This document shows, in pieces, positions 24,900 through 34,106 of a DNA stretch of 64,000 bases. The notes beneath the pieces were generated by a model. It saw nothing but the letters and a program-made list of their open reading frames with translations, ran no database searches and was not told the origin of the DNA. The translations under genes were made by a program, and so were the position numbers. The DNA is from Gammaproteobacteria bacterium (GTDB taxonomy: Bacteria > Pseudomonadota > Gammaproteobacteria > Ga0077536), in contig JACKNG010000003.1 in NCBI GenBank assembly GCA_024235015.1, forward strand, positions 558,001 through 622,000. Direction: 5' to 3'. The number at the start of each line of letters is the position of its first letter. Within the stretch, counting starts at the first letter, position 1.

Positions 24900-25046
24900 G
24901 CTGGAACTCGACGTTGTTTCGTTCGCGGGATTGGCGATCGCGCCTGCGGCGGGCGCCTGCGGCGCGGCCGCGGGGCCGGTGCGGTGCACCCTGTGCGGCA
25001 CGGGCGGTTCATCCGGCGCGACCACTGCTACACGTTAGCGTCGCGA

Positions 25047-25064
25047 AGTGACGGTTTAATGACA
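25047..25064 (-). promoter_or_regulatory. Pho-box-like direct repeat upstream of gspC
   Basis: On the minus strand GTCAT (from 25063) and GTCAC (from 25052) are exactly 11 bases apart, read as TGTCAT-TAAA-CCGTCAC. This is close to the E. coli Pho box (two CTGTCAT repeats separated by 4 bases). A weaker GTCGA lies one further 11-base step upstream. It is 150 bases ahead of gspC and beyond the lipoprotein terminator. Confidence 0.6.
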
Positions 25065-25106
25065 CGCCGTCGACAATTCGTAATGTCGCCGGCGCGGCTG
25101 CGGAAC

Positions 25107-25141
25107 AAAAAAAAAGGGCGTCACCCGGCGGGTGACGCCCC
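25107..25141 (-). terminator. Rho-independent terminator of the lipoprotein gene
   Basis: On the minus strand GGGCGTCACC pairs perfectly with GGTGACGCCC around a short loop and is followed by nine T. It starts 24 bases after the stop codon of the 1421-residue lipoprotein. It separates that gene from the gspC-I operon, which therefore needs its own promoter. Confidence 0.93.
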
Positions 25142-25164
25142 AGGTTCAGAAGGCGACAGCGAGC

Positions 25165-27222
25165 CTACTGAATCTCTTCCTGCAGCGGGTGGAAGTTGGC
25201 ACCCGGCAGGCCACCGTCGACGGCGCTGTTGATGTAGGTCCAGCCGTCCCAGAACGGGCCGCCACCGGCGCCGTTGTTGGTCGGATCCTGGTCCGGGTTG
25301 CCCGACGCCGGGTCGACCGCACCGTAGTAGTTGCCCACCGCGTTGCCGTTCACGCCCGTCGGCGTCACCGGGTTGTTCGGTGCCGAACCCACCGTCACCG
25401 CCAGCGTCTGCGCGTTCAGCGCCGTCGACCCCGTGATGCTGATGAAGTCACGGCGATCCGCCGCCACCGGGTTGCCCGTCTCGTCGTTGCCACCGGCCAC
25501 CAGCGTGTCCTGCAGCGTGTCGCCATCCGACACCACGTCGAACTTCGCCTGCTGACCGTTCGCACAGTCCACCGCCACGTCGCGGAACGCCGTGTTCGAG
25601 TCGATCTGCTGGTCGATGTCCAGGCAGCCCAGCGAGAACTTCTTCGTCCCCGTCGGCGCCGCCGCGTTGTCCAGGATCGCACTGCGATGCAGCACACCGC
25701 CGAAGCCTTCGCGCCACAGCGCACCCATGGTCACGTCCTGGCTGCCCTGGTTGCCCAGCAAGGTCAGGTTGACCAGGTTCGGACGGCTCACCGGTGTCGC
25801 GTCGTCGCTCGGACCTGCGCTGTCCGCCTCGATGCCGCGGTCACCGTTGGCTGCGCCCTGGATGACCAGCGCGTTCTGCACCGTACCCACGTAGCCTTCG
25901 TCGAAGTCCAGTGAATCGTCGTCGGCGCCGTTGATGACCACGTTCGAAACGTTGGCCGCGCCACCGAACCACTCGATGCCGTCGTCCTCCGAACCCAGCA
26001 CCTGCAGGTAGTTCACCCGCGTACCGGAACCGGCCGCCTCGATGGTCAGACCCTGCACTTCCTGGTCCGGGCGGAAGCCCAGGCCGGACTCGGCGATGAT
26101 CACGTACTCCACCGTGCCGCTGGAATCGGCGTTGTTACTGCAACCGAAGAAGCGCTGCTTGCCGGTCGGAACCGCCTCGGTCTCGACCTCCGTCACCGCG
26201 CCCTGGCACTGGTTGTTGATGCCCGTACCCGACAGCACCAGGCCGGCCCACTGGCCACGCTTGGTCAGGTCGGTCGGATCATCGGTGATGAGCACGCTCG
26301 AACCGGCGCCGGAAGCCTCCACCGCGGCCATGATGATGGGCATCTCGGCCGTGCCGGCCGCGTTGATGCGCGACCCGCGGGTGATGATCAGGCCGGTCTG
26401 CAGGCCGTTGTAACCGAAGATCTGCGTACCGGGCTCGATGGTGAGGGTGGCGTTCTTGGTGCCGGTCGGGCCGCCCTGGCGGTTACCGTCACCGACGTTG
26501 ATCGCCGCCTCGAGCACGTACACGTGATCGTTGGTCAGGGTGGTGTTGGCGGTGATGTCCTGCGACAGCACGCACACCGGGAACTGCTTGCCGAACACGC
26601 TGACCTTGTTGGTCGCCGCGACACCGGCCGGGCAGTTCGCCGTTGCCGCCGGCGTGATGAACGCGCTGCTGCCACCGCTACCCGCATTGCCGACGTCCTG
26701 CTGGACGGCGAGCGCGAGCTCGGCCTGCGCGGCCGAGGCCGAGACGATGTCGCCTTCGGCGCGGTTGGCGTTGCCCGCCGTCAGTTCGTCGATCATGCCG
26801 CCGAACACCGCCACGAAGTTGGTGCCGGTATCGAGCGCCGACTGCAGCGCGCCGACGTCGACCGTCCCGTCGGACAGGCGGGTAATCACCGCCGCCGCGA
26901 TCTGGATGCCGTTGGCACTGTTCTTGTCACTGTCGAGACTCTGCAACAGGCGCGCGATACGGATCGCGAGTGCGTTGTTGGCATCGTTCTCGGCACCGGC
27001 CAGCTCGGCCGGGGTGACGATGTCACCCGCGGCGATCGGGTTGCTGGTACCGAGCACGAGGCTGCCGAGGCGGAAGGTGACGGTGTCACCCGCGGCCACG
27101 GAGAACTCGCCGTTCGTGCCCGAAGCGCCGGTGACGCCGCTGGCCGAACCGCCGCTGCTCTCGTAGTCGACGCCGTTGACCGGGCCGTCGACCAGGGTCG
27201 CCTCGACCACGCTGACGATCTG
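25165..27222 (-). repeat. Internal 2058-base tandem duplication, copy 2 (C-terminal)
   Basis: Second unit of the lipoprotein duplication, offset by exactly 2058 bases (686 codons) from copy 1. From 25183 to about 25794 it is identical to copy 1 over roughly 610 bases. From there to about 26284 there are only about nine differences, nearly all silent. Beyond 26285 the copies diverge strongly, apart from short conserved tracts near 26380-26600. Confidence 0.9.
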
Positions 27223-29430
27223 CTGGCGCATCTCCGCTTCCAGCGGGTGGAAGTTGGCACCCGGCAGGCCACCGTCGACGGCGCTGTTGATGTAGGTCCA
27301 GCCGTCCCAGAACGGGCCGCCACCGGCGCCGTTGTTGGTCGGATCCTGGTCCGGGTTGCCCGACGCCGGGTCGACCGCACCGTAGTAGTTGCCCACCGCG
27401 TTGCCGTTCACGCCCGTCGGCGTCACCGGGTTGTTCGGTGCCGAACCCACCGTCACCGCCAGCGTCTGCGCGTTCAGCGCCGTCGACCCCGTGATGCTGA
27501 TGAAGTCACGGCGATCCGCCGCCACCGGGTTGCCCGTCTCGTCGTTGCCACCGGCCACCAGCGTGTCCTGCAGCGTGTCGCCATCCGACACCACGTCGAA
27601 CTTCGCCTGCTGACCGTTCGCACAGTCCACCGCCACGTCGCGGAACGCCGTGTTCGAGTCGATCTGCTGGTCGATGTCCAGGCAGCCCAGCGAGAACTTC
27701 TTCGTCCCCGTCGGCGCCGCCGCGTTGTCCAGGATCGCACTGCGATGCAGCACACCGCCGAAGCCTTCGCGCCACAGCGCACCCATGGTCACGTCCTGGC
27801 TGCCCTGGTTGCCCAGCAAGGTCAGGTTGACCAGGTTCGGACGGCTCACCGGCGTCGCGTCGTCGCTCGGACCCGCGCTGTCCGCCTCGATGCCGCGGTC
27901 ACCGTTGGCCGCGCCCTGGATGATCAGCGCGTTCTGCACCGTGCCCACGTAGCCTTCGTCGAAGTCCAGCGAGTCGTCGTCGGCGCCGTTGATGACCACG
28001 TTCGAAACGTTGGCCGCACCACCGAACCACTCGATGCCGTCGTCCTCCGAACCCAGCACCTGCAGGTAGTTCACCCGCGTACCGGAACCGGCCGCCTCGA
28101 TGGTCAGACCCTGCACTTCCTGGTCCGGGCGGAAGCCCAGGCCGGACTCGGCGATGATCACGTACTCCACCGTGCCGCTGGAATCGGCGTTGTTGCTGCA
28201 ACCGAAGAAGCGCTGCTTGCCGGTCGGAACCGCCTCGGTCTCGACCTCCGTCACCGCGCCCTGGCACTGGTTGTTGATGCCCGTACCCGACAGCACCAGG
28301 CCGGCCCACTGGCCACGCTTGGTCAGGTCGGTCGGATCGTCGGTGATCTTCAGGCTGCTGCCGCTGCCGGTGGCCTCGACGGCGGCCATGATGATCGGCC
28401 GATCGGCATCGCCGACGGCGCTGATCTTCGACCCGCGGGTGATGATCAGGCCGGTCTGCAGGCCGTTGTAACCGAAGATCTGCGTACCGGGCTCGATGGT
28501 GAGGGTGGCATTCTTGGTGCCGGTCGGGCCGCCCTGGCGGTTACCGTCACCGACGTTGATCGCCGTCTCGAGCACGTACACGTGATCGTTGGTCAGGGTG
28601 GTGTTTGCGGTGATGTCCTGCGACAACACGCACACCGGGAACTGCTGGCCAAAGATGGTGACCTTGTTGCTCGAGGCCACGCCGGCCGGGCAGGCCGCGG
28701 TCGCCGCGGCGACGATCGGCGTGCCGCCGGTGACGCCCGGCGCGGAACCACCGGAATCCTGGGCCACGGCCTTGGCGAGTTCCGCCTTGGCCACCGAGGC
28801 CGAGACGATGCTGCCCTGGGCGCGGTTGGCGTTGCCGGCGGTCAGCTCGTCGATCATGCCGCCGAAGACGGTTTCGAAGTCAGTGCCCGAGGTCAACGCC
28901 GCCTGCAGCGCGTTGACGTCCACCGTGCCGTCGGTCAGGCGCGTAAGCACGGCCGGGTCGATGGTGATGCCATTGCTGGTGTCGTTGTCGCTGTCGAGGC
29001 TCTGCAACAGCTGCGCGATGCGCACCGCCAGCGGGTTGTTGAAGTTGCCCGGCTCGCCGGCCAGTTCGGCCGGCGTGACGACGTCACCACCGTTGATGGC
29101 GAGACTGGTGCCGAGCGTGAGGTTGCCGAGGCTGAAGGTCACGGTGTCCCCGGCCTCGACGGTGAAGCCGCCGGTCGTGCCGTTGTCGCCGGTGACACCC
29201 GAGGTATTGGACGGGTTGCCGAGGTAACCGAGGCCGTCGACCAGCGCGTCGACGAATGTGCCCGAGGCCGGGTTGCCGGTGGTGCCCCCGCCCGTGTTGC
29301 CGCCGGTGTTGCCACCGCCCGAATCACCCGTGCTCGGGCCGCCGGAGCCGCCGCCGCAGGCGCTCAGCGCCAGTGCCGCGAGCATGGCGACGAGCGGCCT
29401 GCTGCGCTTGTCGAAGTTGTCGAGTGCCAT
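25165..29430 (-). CDS. Large duplicated beta-helix-type outer-membrane lipoprotein
   Basis: A 1421-residue lipoprotein: signal MALDNFDKRSRPLVAMLAALALSAC (lipobox LSAC, Cys25), then a Gly/Ser/Thr/Asn linker, then two copies of a 686-residue unit. Each unit has an N-terminal 'DG-x-G-x-Y' domain (VDALVDGLGYLGNPSNTSGVTG, VTFSLGNLTLGTSLAIN) and a large parallel-beta-like domain with LTIEPGTQIFGYNG, GQWAGLVLSGTGINNQC, YVIIAESGLGFRP, DDGIEWFGGAANVSNVVINGADDDSLDFDEGY and FWDGWTYINSAVDGG. The ATG at 29430 has the signal peptide in register. Position between T2SS gene blocks, behind a TBDR, suggests a T2SS-exported surface protein. Enzymatic function is unknown. Confidence 0.82.
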   Translation of the reverse strand: MALDNFDKRSRPLVAMLAALALSACGGGSGGPSTGDSGGGNTGGNTGGGTTGNPASGTFVDALVDGLGYLGNPSNTSGVTGDNGTTGGFTVEAGDTVTFSLGNLTLGTSLAINGGDVVTPAELAGEPGNFNNPLAVRIAQLLQSLDSDNDTSNGITIDPAVLTRLTDGTVDVNALQAALTSGTDFETVFGGMIDELTAGNANRAQGSIVSASVAKAELAKAVAQDSGGSAPGVTGGTPIVAAATAACPAGVASSNKVTIFGQQFPVCVLSQDITANTTLTNDHVYVLETAINVGDGNRQGGPTGTKNATLTIEPGTQIFGYNGLQTGLIITRGSKISAVGDADRPIIMAAVEATGSGSSLKITDDPTDLTKRGQWAGLVLSGTGINNQCQGAVTEVETEAVPTGKQRFFGCSNNADSSGTVEYVIIAESGLGFRPDQEVQGLTIEAAGSGTRVNYLQVLGSEDDGIEWFGGAANVSNVVINGADDDSLDFDEGYVGTVQNALIIQGAANGDRGIEADSAGPSDDATPVSRPNLVNLTLLGNQGSQDVTMGALWREGFGGVLHRSAILDNAAAPTGTKKFSLGCLDIDQQIDSNTAFRDVAVDCANGQQAKFDVVSDGDTLQDTLVAGGNDETGNPVAADRRDFISITGSTALNAQTLAVTVGSAPNNPVTPTGVNGNAVGNYYGAVDPASGNPDQDPTNNGAGGGPFWDGWTYINSAVDGGLPGANFHPLEAEMRQQIVSVVEATLVDGPVNGVDYESSGGSASGVTGASGTNGEFSVAAGDTVTFRLGSLVLGTSNPIAAGDIVTPAELAGAENDANNALAIRIARLLQSLDSDKNSANGIQIAAAVITRLSDGTVDVGALQSALDTGTNFVAVFGGMIDELTAGNANRAEGDIVSASAAQAELALAVQQDVGNAGSGGSSAFITPAATANCPAGVAATNKVSVFGKQFPVCVLSQDITANTTLTNDHVYVLEAAINVGDGNRQGGPTGTKNATLTIEPGTQIFGYNGLQTGLIITRGSRINAAGTAEMPIIMAAVEASGAGSSVLITDDPTDLTKRGQWAGLVLSGTGINNQCQGAVTEVETEAVPTGKQRFFGCSNNADSSGTVEYVIIAESGLGFRPDQEVQGLTIEAAGSGTRVNYLQVLGSEDDGIEWFGGAANVSNVVINGADDDSLDFDEGYVGTVQNALVIQGAANGDRGIEADSAGPSDDATPVSRPNLVNLTLLGNQGSQDVTMGALWREGFGGVLHRSAILDNAAAPTGTKKFSLGCLDIDQQIDSNTAFRDVAVDCANGQQAKFDVVSDGDTLQDTLVAGGNDETGNPVAADRRDFISITGSTALNAQTLAVTVGSAPNNPVTPTGVNGNAVGNYYGAVDPASGNPDQDPTNNGAGGGPFWDGWTYINSAVDGGLPGANFHPLQEEIQ
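27223..29280 (-). repeat. Internal 2058-base tandem duplication, copy 1 (N-terminal)
   Basis: First unit of the lipoprotein duplication. Its N-terminal third (roughly 28760-29280) is clearly homologous to copy 2 in protein but divergent in DNA, while 27241-28342 is almost identical in DNA. The contrast points to gene conversion or recent recombination within an older duplication. Confidence 0.9.
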
Positions 29431-29550
29431 GATGTTTACCGTGTCTCCCGTTGGTCGGATGGGGATGCGCAACGCCGGCCGCGCGGAGTCCTGTTCGCTC
29501 CTCGTGGCCGGGGCTCGTCGCCTGCTGGTGCCGCGAGATTATTCGCGGCG

Positions 29551-29582
29551 TTTGTTAATCCTTCGTGACGTTCGCGCTACCG
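29551..29582 (-). promoter_or_regulatory. Triple Pho-box-like repeat upstream of the lipoprotein gene
   Basis: On the minus strand GTAGC, GTCAC and TTAAC begin at 29580, 29569 and 29558, each exactly 11 bases apart; the last repeat continues as TTAACAAA. It lies 120-150 bases before the ATG. Directly downstream, CGCCGCGAATAATC resembles the DNA after the TBDR site, which suggests a shared promoter layout. Confidence 0.6.
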
Positions 29583-29591
29583 CGCGGGCGT

Positions 29592-32423
29592 TCAATCGAA
29601 GCGCCACTTCAGGCTCAGTGCGCCGGTCACGCCGGCCTTGTAGCTGCGCGTGTAGATTGGCCCCTGCTTACGCTGGTAGGCGTCGTTGACCACGTTCTCG
29701 AGCTCGAGGCTCAGGGTCAGCGGATCGATGACCGTCCACGACCACTTGCCGCCGAGCGAGATGCGCGGCTCGATGTACTCGTCGGGCAGGCCCTGGATAC
29801 CGGCATTGATGAGCCGGTCCGAGGTGTAGCCGGCCGCGATCGTGATGACGTGCTTGGGCCCGGTGTAGCCGAGCTGCACGTTGGCCAGGATCTCGGGCTG
29901 GCCGGTCATGCGGCGCTTGATGTTGGTCGCCGCCGTGCCGGTCGGATCGAGCTTGACCTCGGAATCCTGCCAGGTGAAGTTGGTCGCGAAGTGCATGTCG
30001 TCGACGAAGCGTGGCAGCCACGCCGGGCCGCCGGTGAGTTCGCGCAGGCGATCGAGACCGACGCGGCCGTTGAGCTCGACGCCGATGACCTCGCCGGTGG
30101 GCGCGTTGACGAAGGTCACGACCTGGCCGCCGCCGGCCACGGCGCTGAAGCTGCGCTCGATGGGATCGGTCATGTCCTTGTAGAAGAAGCCCACGGTGAG
30201 CGCCTCGTTCGCCGTCGGGTACCACTCCCAGCGCAGGTCGTAACTGTCGATCACCACCGGTTCCAGATCGGGATTGCCCTGGAAACGCTCGTCGGAGTCC
30301 GGATCGATGTAGGTGGTGGCCGAGATCTCGATCGGTGACGGGTAGGACAGCGAGCGCGCGGCGCCGGCGCGGATCTGCATGTCGTCGGTGATCGAGTAGC
30401 TGCCGATGAACGATGGCAGGTCGTCGCGGCGGATGAAGCCGGACTGGATCTGGTTGGCGCCGGCCGCGGTGCCGGCCTCGAAGGTGGTGACGAGGAAATC
30501 CGCTTCCTCGAAACGCATGCCGATGACCAGGCGCAGGCGATCCCACATCAGCATGTCGGTCTGCACGTAGCTGCCCTCGATGTCGAAGTCGGCCGCGTAG
30601 TCGTCGGCAGTACCGGCGAACTCGCTGAACGTCACGTCGGTGGCGAGATTCTCGAACGAGAAGATCTGCTCGACCGGCTGGAAGCGGTTGGTGGTAGCGG
30701 TGGTGAAGCCGAACGAACGCGTTTCCGAGGCACGGTCACGGCTCTCCTTGTTCACGCCACCGTCGATGGTCAGCTCGAAGTCGGCATCAGGGAAGAAATG
30801 CTCGGAAACCGGGATGCTGACGTCGATACCACCGCTCCAGGTCTCCTCGTCGACCGCGTTCCAGCGCCGCAGCAGGTTGGGCGCATCGTTGTCGAGGAAG
30901 AACAGGCCACTGCCGTCGAACGCGGTGTTGCGCAGCTGGTAGGTACGGCGATCGGGCAGGTCGCGCGTGGCATCGGCATGCATGCCGCGGTAGGACAGGT
31001 TGAACAGGTCGAACACGTTGTGGCTGCCGTTGATCTGCTCGATGAGCATCTGGCGCTGCTGCAGCTCGAGCAGGAAGCGGCGCTGGTACTCCTCGTCGCT
31101 GAGACGGCTGACGCCCTCGGCGACCTCGGTGCGCTCGATGGTGTCGCGCACCCAGAAGAAGTTGAAATTGAGTTCCTGCTCGTCGCGCTCGGCGGTGAGG
31201 GCGACGAAACCGTTCATGTTGGTGGTCAGCCGCGTGCGGTCGATGAGGAACTCATCGCGGGTGTCGACGGTGTCGAGGCCGGCGAGGCGGATGACCCGCC
31301 GGGTCTCGTCCTGGGTCCGGATCTGCTGGTTATAGGAGAACGCCGCCGTCGCGCCGAAGGTCGCAACGTCGGTGTCGTAGCGCTTGCCGCCGTTGAGCTG
31401 GAAGTTGAAGTCCGGCCCCTCGGCGGCGTAACCGGGCGCCAGTTCGGGGGTGAACGCGCGGGCCAGCGTGACCTGGTCGGCACGCGAGAGGGTCGCGAGC
31501 GGGATGTTGGCATCCTGTAGCTGCACGATCTGGAACGGGATGTCGAACAGGTCCTCGTCGATGTCGCCCCACACATCACTGCCGGTATTGAACTCGAGCG
31601 GATCGCTGTCGATGCTCTCGAAGTTCACCGCCGTGCCGAGCTTGACCTCCAGGAAGTCCTCGGCCGGCAGGCCGGAGGTCTGCAGCTGGACCTGGCCGGC
31701 GCCGAATGAACCGGGGCGATTGGCGGTGAAGGCCTTCTGCACGCTGATGTTGGAGAGTACGCCGGAGGGGAACAGGTCGAGCGGCGTGATGGTCTGGATG
31801 GGGTCGAGGCTCGGCATCTCCGAGCCGTTGAAGAGCGTCGAGGAATAGCGTGCCGGCTGGCCGCGGATGACGACGAACTTGCCCTGCTCGACGGTGAGGC
31901 CGGTCACGCGCTGCAGGGTGTCGGCAGCATTGGAATCGCCGAGCCGGGTGAACTCGTCCATGCCGACGACCTCGACCACCGACTTCGACTCCTGCTGGAT
32001 GGCGAGCGCCGAGGCCTCCGAGCCCTCGATGAAGCCACGTCCGAACACCAGCACCTGTTCGATCTGTGGCTTGAGCGAAGCGCTGGTATTGACGGTCTGG
32101 CCGGCGACGACGGCGACGTCGCGCACCTCTTCGGCGCCGAAACCGCTCTTCTCGATCACGATGTCGTGGGTGCCGGCGGGCACTACGAGACGGAAGCTGC
32201 CGTCGGCAGCGGTGACGGCACTGGCGTCGAGGCCGGGCACGCTGACGAAGGCGTCACCGGCCGGCTTGCCGCTCTCGGCGGCGATGACCCGCCCCTCGAT
32301 GACGCCTTCGCCCGCGCCCGGCGCCTGCGCCACGGCGTGGCCGGCGCCGAGCAGGACGCCGACGAGAACGGTCAGGGCACGGATGCCGCCCAGGCGGCGC
32401 GGGGGAATGGCTCGGTTCTGCAT
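29592..32423 (-). CDS. TonB-dependent receptor with carboxypeptidase-like N-terminal domain
   Basis: A 943-residue outer-membrane receptor: signal peptide (RALTVLVGVLLGAGHAVAQ), then a carboxypeptidase-regulatory-like domain (EGRVIAAESGKPAGDAFVSVPGLDASAV, about 40-115). The plug follows with QVLVFGRGFIEGSEAS, ADTLQRVTGLTVEQGKFVVIRGQPARYSSTLFNGSEMP, and then a 22-strand-type barrel ending in LSLKWRFD with a terminal aromatic. Imports a substrate with TonB energy. Located between gspN and the lipoprotein gene. ATG 32423 places the signal peptide correctly. The ligand is unknown; the pairing suggests it takes up what the lipoprotein captures or releases. Confidence 0.9.
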   Translation of the reverse strand: MQNRAIPPRRLGGIRALTVLVGVLLGAGHAVAQAPGAGEGVIEGRVIAAESGKPAGDAFVSVPGLDASAVTAADGSFRLVVPAGTHDIVIEKSGFGAEEVRDVAVVAGQTVNTSASLKPQIEQVLVFGRGFIEGSEASALAIQQESKSVVEVVGMDEFTRLGDSNAADTLQRVTGLTVEQGKFVVIRGQPARYSSTLFNGSEMPSLDPIQTITPLDLFPSGVLSNISVQKAFTANRPGSFGAGQVQLQTSGLPAEDFLEVKLGTAVNFESIDSDPLEFNTGSDVWGDIDEDLFDIPFQIVQLQDANIPLATLSRADQVTLARAFTPELAPGYAAEGPDFNFQLNGGKRYDTDVATFGATAAFSYNQQIRTQDETRRVIRLAGLDTVDTRDEFLIDRTRLTTNMNGFVALTAERDEQELNFNFFWVRDTIERTEVAEGVSRLSDEEYQRRFLLELQQRQMLIEQINGSHNVFDLFNLSYRGMHADATRDLPDRRTYQLRNTAFDGSGLFFLDNDAPNLLRRWNAVDEETWSGGIDVSIPVSEHFFPDADFELTIDGGVNKESRDRASETRSFGFTTATTNRFQPVEQIFSFENLATDVTFSEFAGTADDYAADFDIEGSYVQTDMLMWDRLRLVIGMRFEEADFLVTTFEAGTAAGANQIQSGFIRRDDLPSFIGSYSITDDMQIRAGAARSLSYPSPIEISATTYIDPDSDERFQGNPDLEPVVIDSYDLRWEWYPTANEALTVGFFYKDMTDPIERSFSAVAGGGQVVTFVNAPTGEVIGVELNGRVGLDRLRELTGGPAWLPRFVDDMHFATNFTWQDSEVKLDPTGTAATNIKRRMTGQPEILANVQLGYTGPKHVITIAAGYTSDRLINAGIQGLPDEYIEPRISLGGKWSWTVIDPLTLSLELENVVNDAYQRKQGPIYTRSYKAGVTGALSLKWRFD

Positions 32424-32895
32424 GCTCGCTCGTGTTCCAGATGATTTGAATTCGAAGTGGCCGCGGGTGGCTTCGACACGCGCGCGGTGTCGCAACCTTC
32501 GCGGGGATGACCGCGGACACACGCTGCAGGCCGTGCGCCATGCCGCGCTCGCGGTGAACGCGTACATGCCGTGTTGCGATGCGGCGCGATTATTCGGGGG
32601 CTTTGTTACGCGAGGGTGACGGGCGAGTTACAGGGTCTTGAAGGCGTTGTCACAAACGCGCGCAAGGACATCCGGTGTATGCCGCCGGGCACCGCGCCGG
32701 CGGCGCCACGCGTTCGATCACGCGGCCAGCAACGATCGCCGGCACGGTGCGCGGCGGGTGCCCTGCGCGCGCCGCATTGCGCGGCGATGCACCGTTCGGC
32801 ACGGTGATCGCCACGCGCCGCCACGGCGCATCAGCGCCGACCTCAGGTGGATGGGAGGGCGTCGCGCAGCAGGCGCGCGGTCGACCACGAGGTGG
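32424..32895. other. Regulatory gap between TBDR and gspN
   Basis: About 470 bases. The part near 32601-32633 holds the triple Pho-box-like repeat; a TTGTCACAAA string occurs at about 32648. No supported gene. The region to the right (32660-32895) is high-GC and shows nothing recognisable. Confidence 0.5.
32601..32633 (-). promoter_or_regulatory. Triple Pho-box-like repeat upstream of the TBDR gene
   Basis: On the minus strand CTGTAAC, CCGTCAC and GCGTAAC follow one another with their GTNAC cores starting at 32631, 32620 and 32609, exactly 11 bases apart. The last repeat continues AAAG and is followed by CCCCCGAATAATCG. It lies about 180 bases before the TBDR ATG. The strongest of the five sites in the locus. 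Confidence 0.65.
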
Positions 32896-33636
32896 TCACA
32901 ACGGGATGCGCCAGCTGAACGGCTGCGGCGCGTCATCCGCGCCGAGCGCGAACCAGGCCCGTGCCGCGGCCGGCAATGCCGCGCCGGCGTGCACGGTGCC
33001 GGTGAGCTCGATCCCCGGCTGCCCGGGCGCGCGACCCAGGTGCGCGTCGATCACCAGCGCGGCGGCATCGCGCGAGACCAGCGTGCCCTGCCAGGCGCCG
33101 TCGTCGCTGCGCGCGAGTTCGACGGCGTAGTCGCCGAGGCGCGGGCCGCCGTCGAGGGCCAGTCCCGCCGCGTCGATGGCGAGGATGCCGGCGCCGCTGC
33201 AGTCGAGGGACGGGCCGGCGAGCACCAGCGCGCCGCGCATCGGCGGCAGGGACGGCACCAGGGTGGCAAGCACGTCGGCATCGAGCCGGCCCTGCACCGC
33301 GGCGAGGGTCCAGCGCGCACCGTGCCGACATGCGCTCCCTTCGACGACGCCGTCGGCGCCCACCGCGCGCCAGGCCAGGGCCAGGCGCCCGCGCACGAGA
33401 CGCGACCAGTCGGGGGCGAGTTCGAGCGTGCCCACCGGCAGTGCGCCGGCGGTGTCGACGCGCACGCCGCTGAAGCGCGCGCCGAGCACCGTGCCTTCGA
33501 CCGCGGCGTAGTGAAAGTCCGGCGGCAGCCAGGCACGTACGCCCCATATCGCCCACGTCGCCGGCATGCGCGCAACGAGGGCGACCACCAGGGTGATGGC
33601 GAAGCACAGCCCGAGGCGGCGCCAGTGGGCGATCAC
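32896..33636 (-). CDS. gspN: Type II secretion protein GspN
   Basis: A 246-residue bitopic protein: one N-terminal membrane segment (LGLCFAITLVVALVARMPATWA), then a periplasmic domain with WLPPDFHYAAVEGTVLGARFSGVRV and GTLELAPDWSRLVRGRLALAWRAVG, the usual GspN features. It is an accessory component present in many but not all T2SS. The start overlaps the gspM stop by 4 bases. Last gene of the J-K-L-M-N block. Confidence 0.85.
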   Translation of the reverse strand: MIAHWRRLGLCFAITLVVALVARMPATWAIWGVRAWLPPDFHYAAVEGTVLGARFSGVRVDTAGALPVGTLELAPDWSRLVRGRLALAWRAVGADGVVEGSACRHGARWTLAAVQGRLDADVLATLVPSLPPMRGALVLAGPSLDCSGAGILAIDAAGLALDGGPRLGDYAVELARSDDGAWQGTLVSRDAAALVIDAHLGRAPGQPGIELTGTVHAGAALPAAARAWFALGADDAPQPFSWRIPL

Positions 33637-34106
33637 GGCGCGTGCTTCGCGGCGAGGTCGAAGGCCGCGCTGACCTGGCCGGGGTGCTCGGGCTTGCGTG
33701 CGACCTCGAGGGTCACGACGACGAGGCCGTCACGCTGCTCGAGGATGGCGAGCAGCTGGACCAGGGTGGCAAAGGCAAGATCCTCCACCACGACGCGGGC
33801 GCCGGCTTCGCCGCGCGGGCTCACCGCGTCGGGCGCGAGGTTCGCGCCGAGTTCGCCCGCCGCGGCGCGCACCCGCGCGACGGTCTGCCCCGTCGGCGGG
33901 CGCGCCGCGCGCAGCGCGGCGACCACCGGCACGCGGGCCTCCATCCAGGCGAGATCGGCGCGCAGCGCGGGCAGCTCGGCGGTGTAGCGGCGGTGCGCCT
34001 CGAGCACCGGCTCGACGGCGAGCCAGGCGATGACCAGCAGCACCGCGGCGCTGCCGCCGAGGACGGCATGCCGCTCGCGCGGCGACAGTTCCTGCCAGCG
34101 CGTCAT
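33633..34106 (-). CDS. gspM: Type II secretion protein GspM
   Basis: A 157-residue protein beginning MTRWQELSPRERHAVLGGSAAVLLVIAWLAVEPV, the GspM pattern of a short cytoplasmic stretch and one membrane helix, followed by a coiled segment and a ferredoxin-like periplasmic domain (VVVEDLAFATLVQLLAILEQRDGLVVVTLEVARK). It partners GspL in the inner-membrane platform. Four-base overlaps link it to gspL and gspN. Confidence 0.87.
   Translation of the reverse strand: MTRWQELSPRERHAVLGGSAAVLLVIAWLAVEPVLEAHRRYTAELPALRADLAWMEARVPVVAALRAARPPTGQTVARVRAAAGELGANLAPDAVSPRGEAGARVVVEDLAFATLVQLLAILEQRDGLVVVTLEVARKPEHPGQVSAAFDLAAKHAP

Noticed and set aside
25165..29430. Repeat protein as an RTX toxin or autotransporter
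   Set aside because: There are no nonapeptide calcium repeats and no translocator barrel; a lipobox signal peptide is clear.
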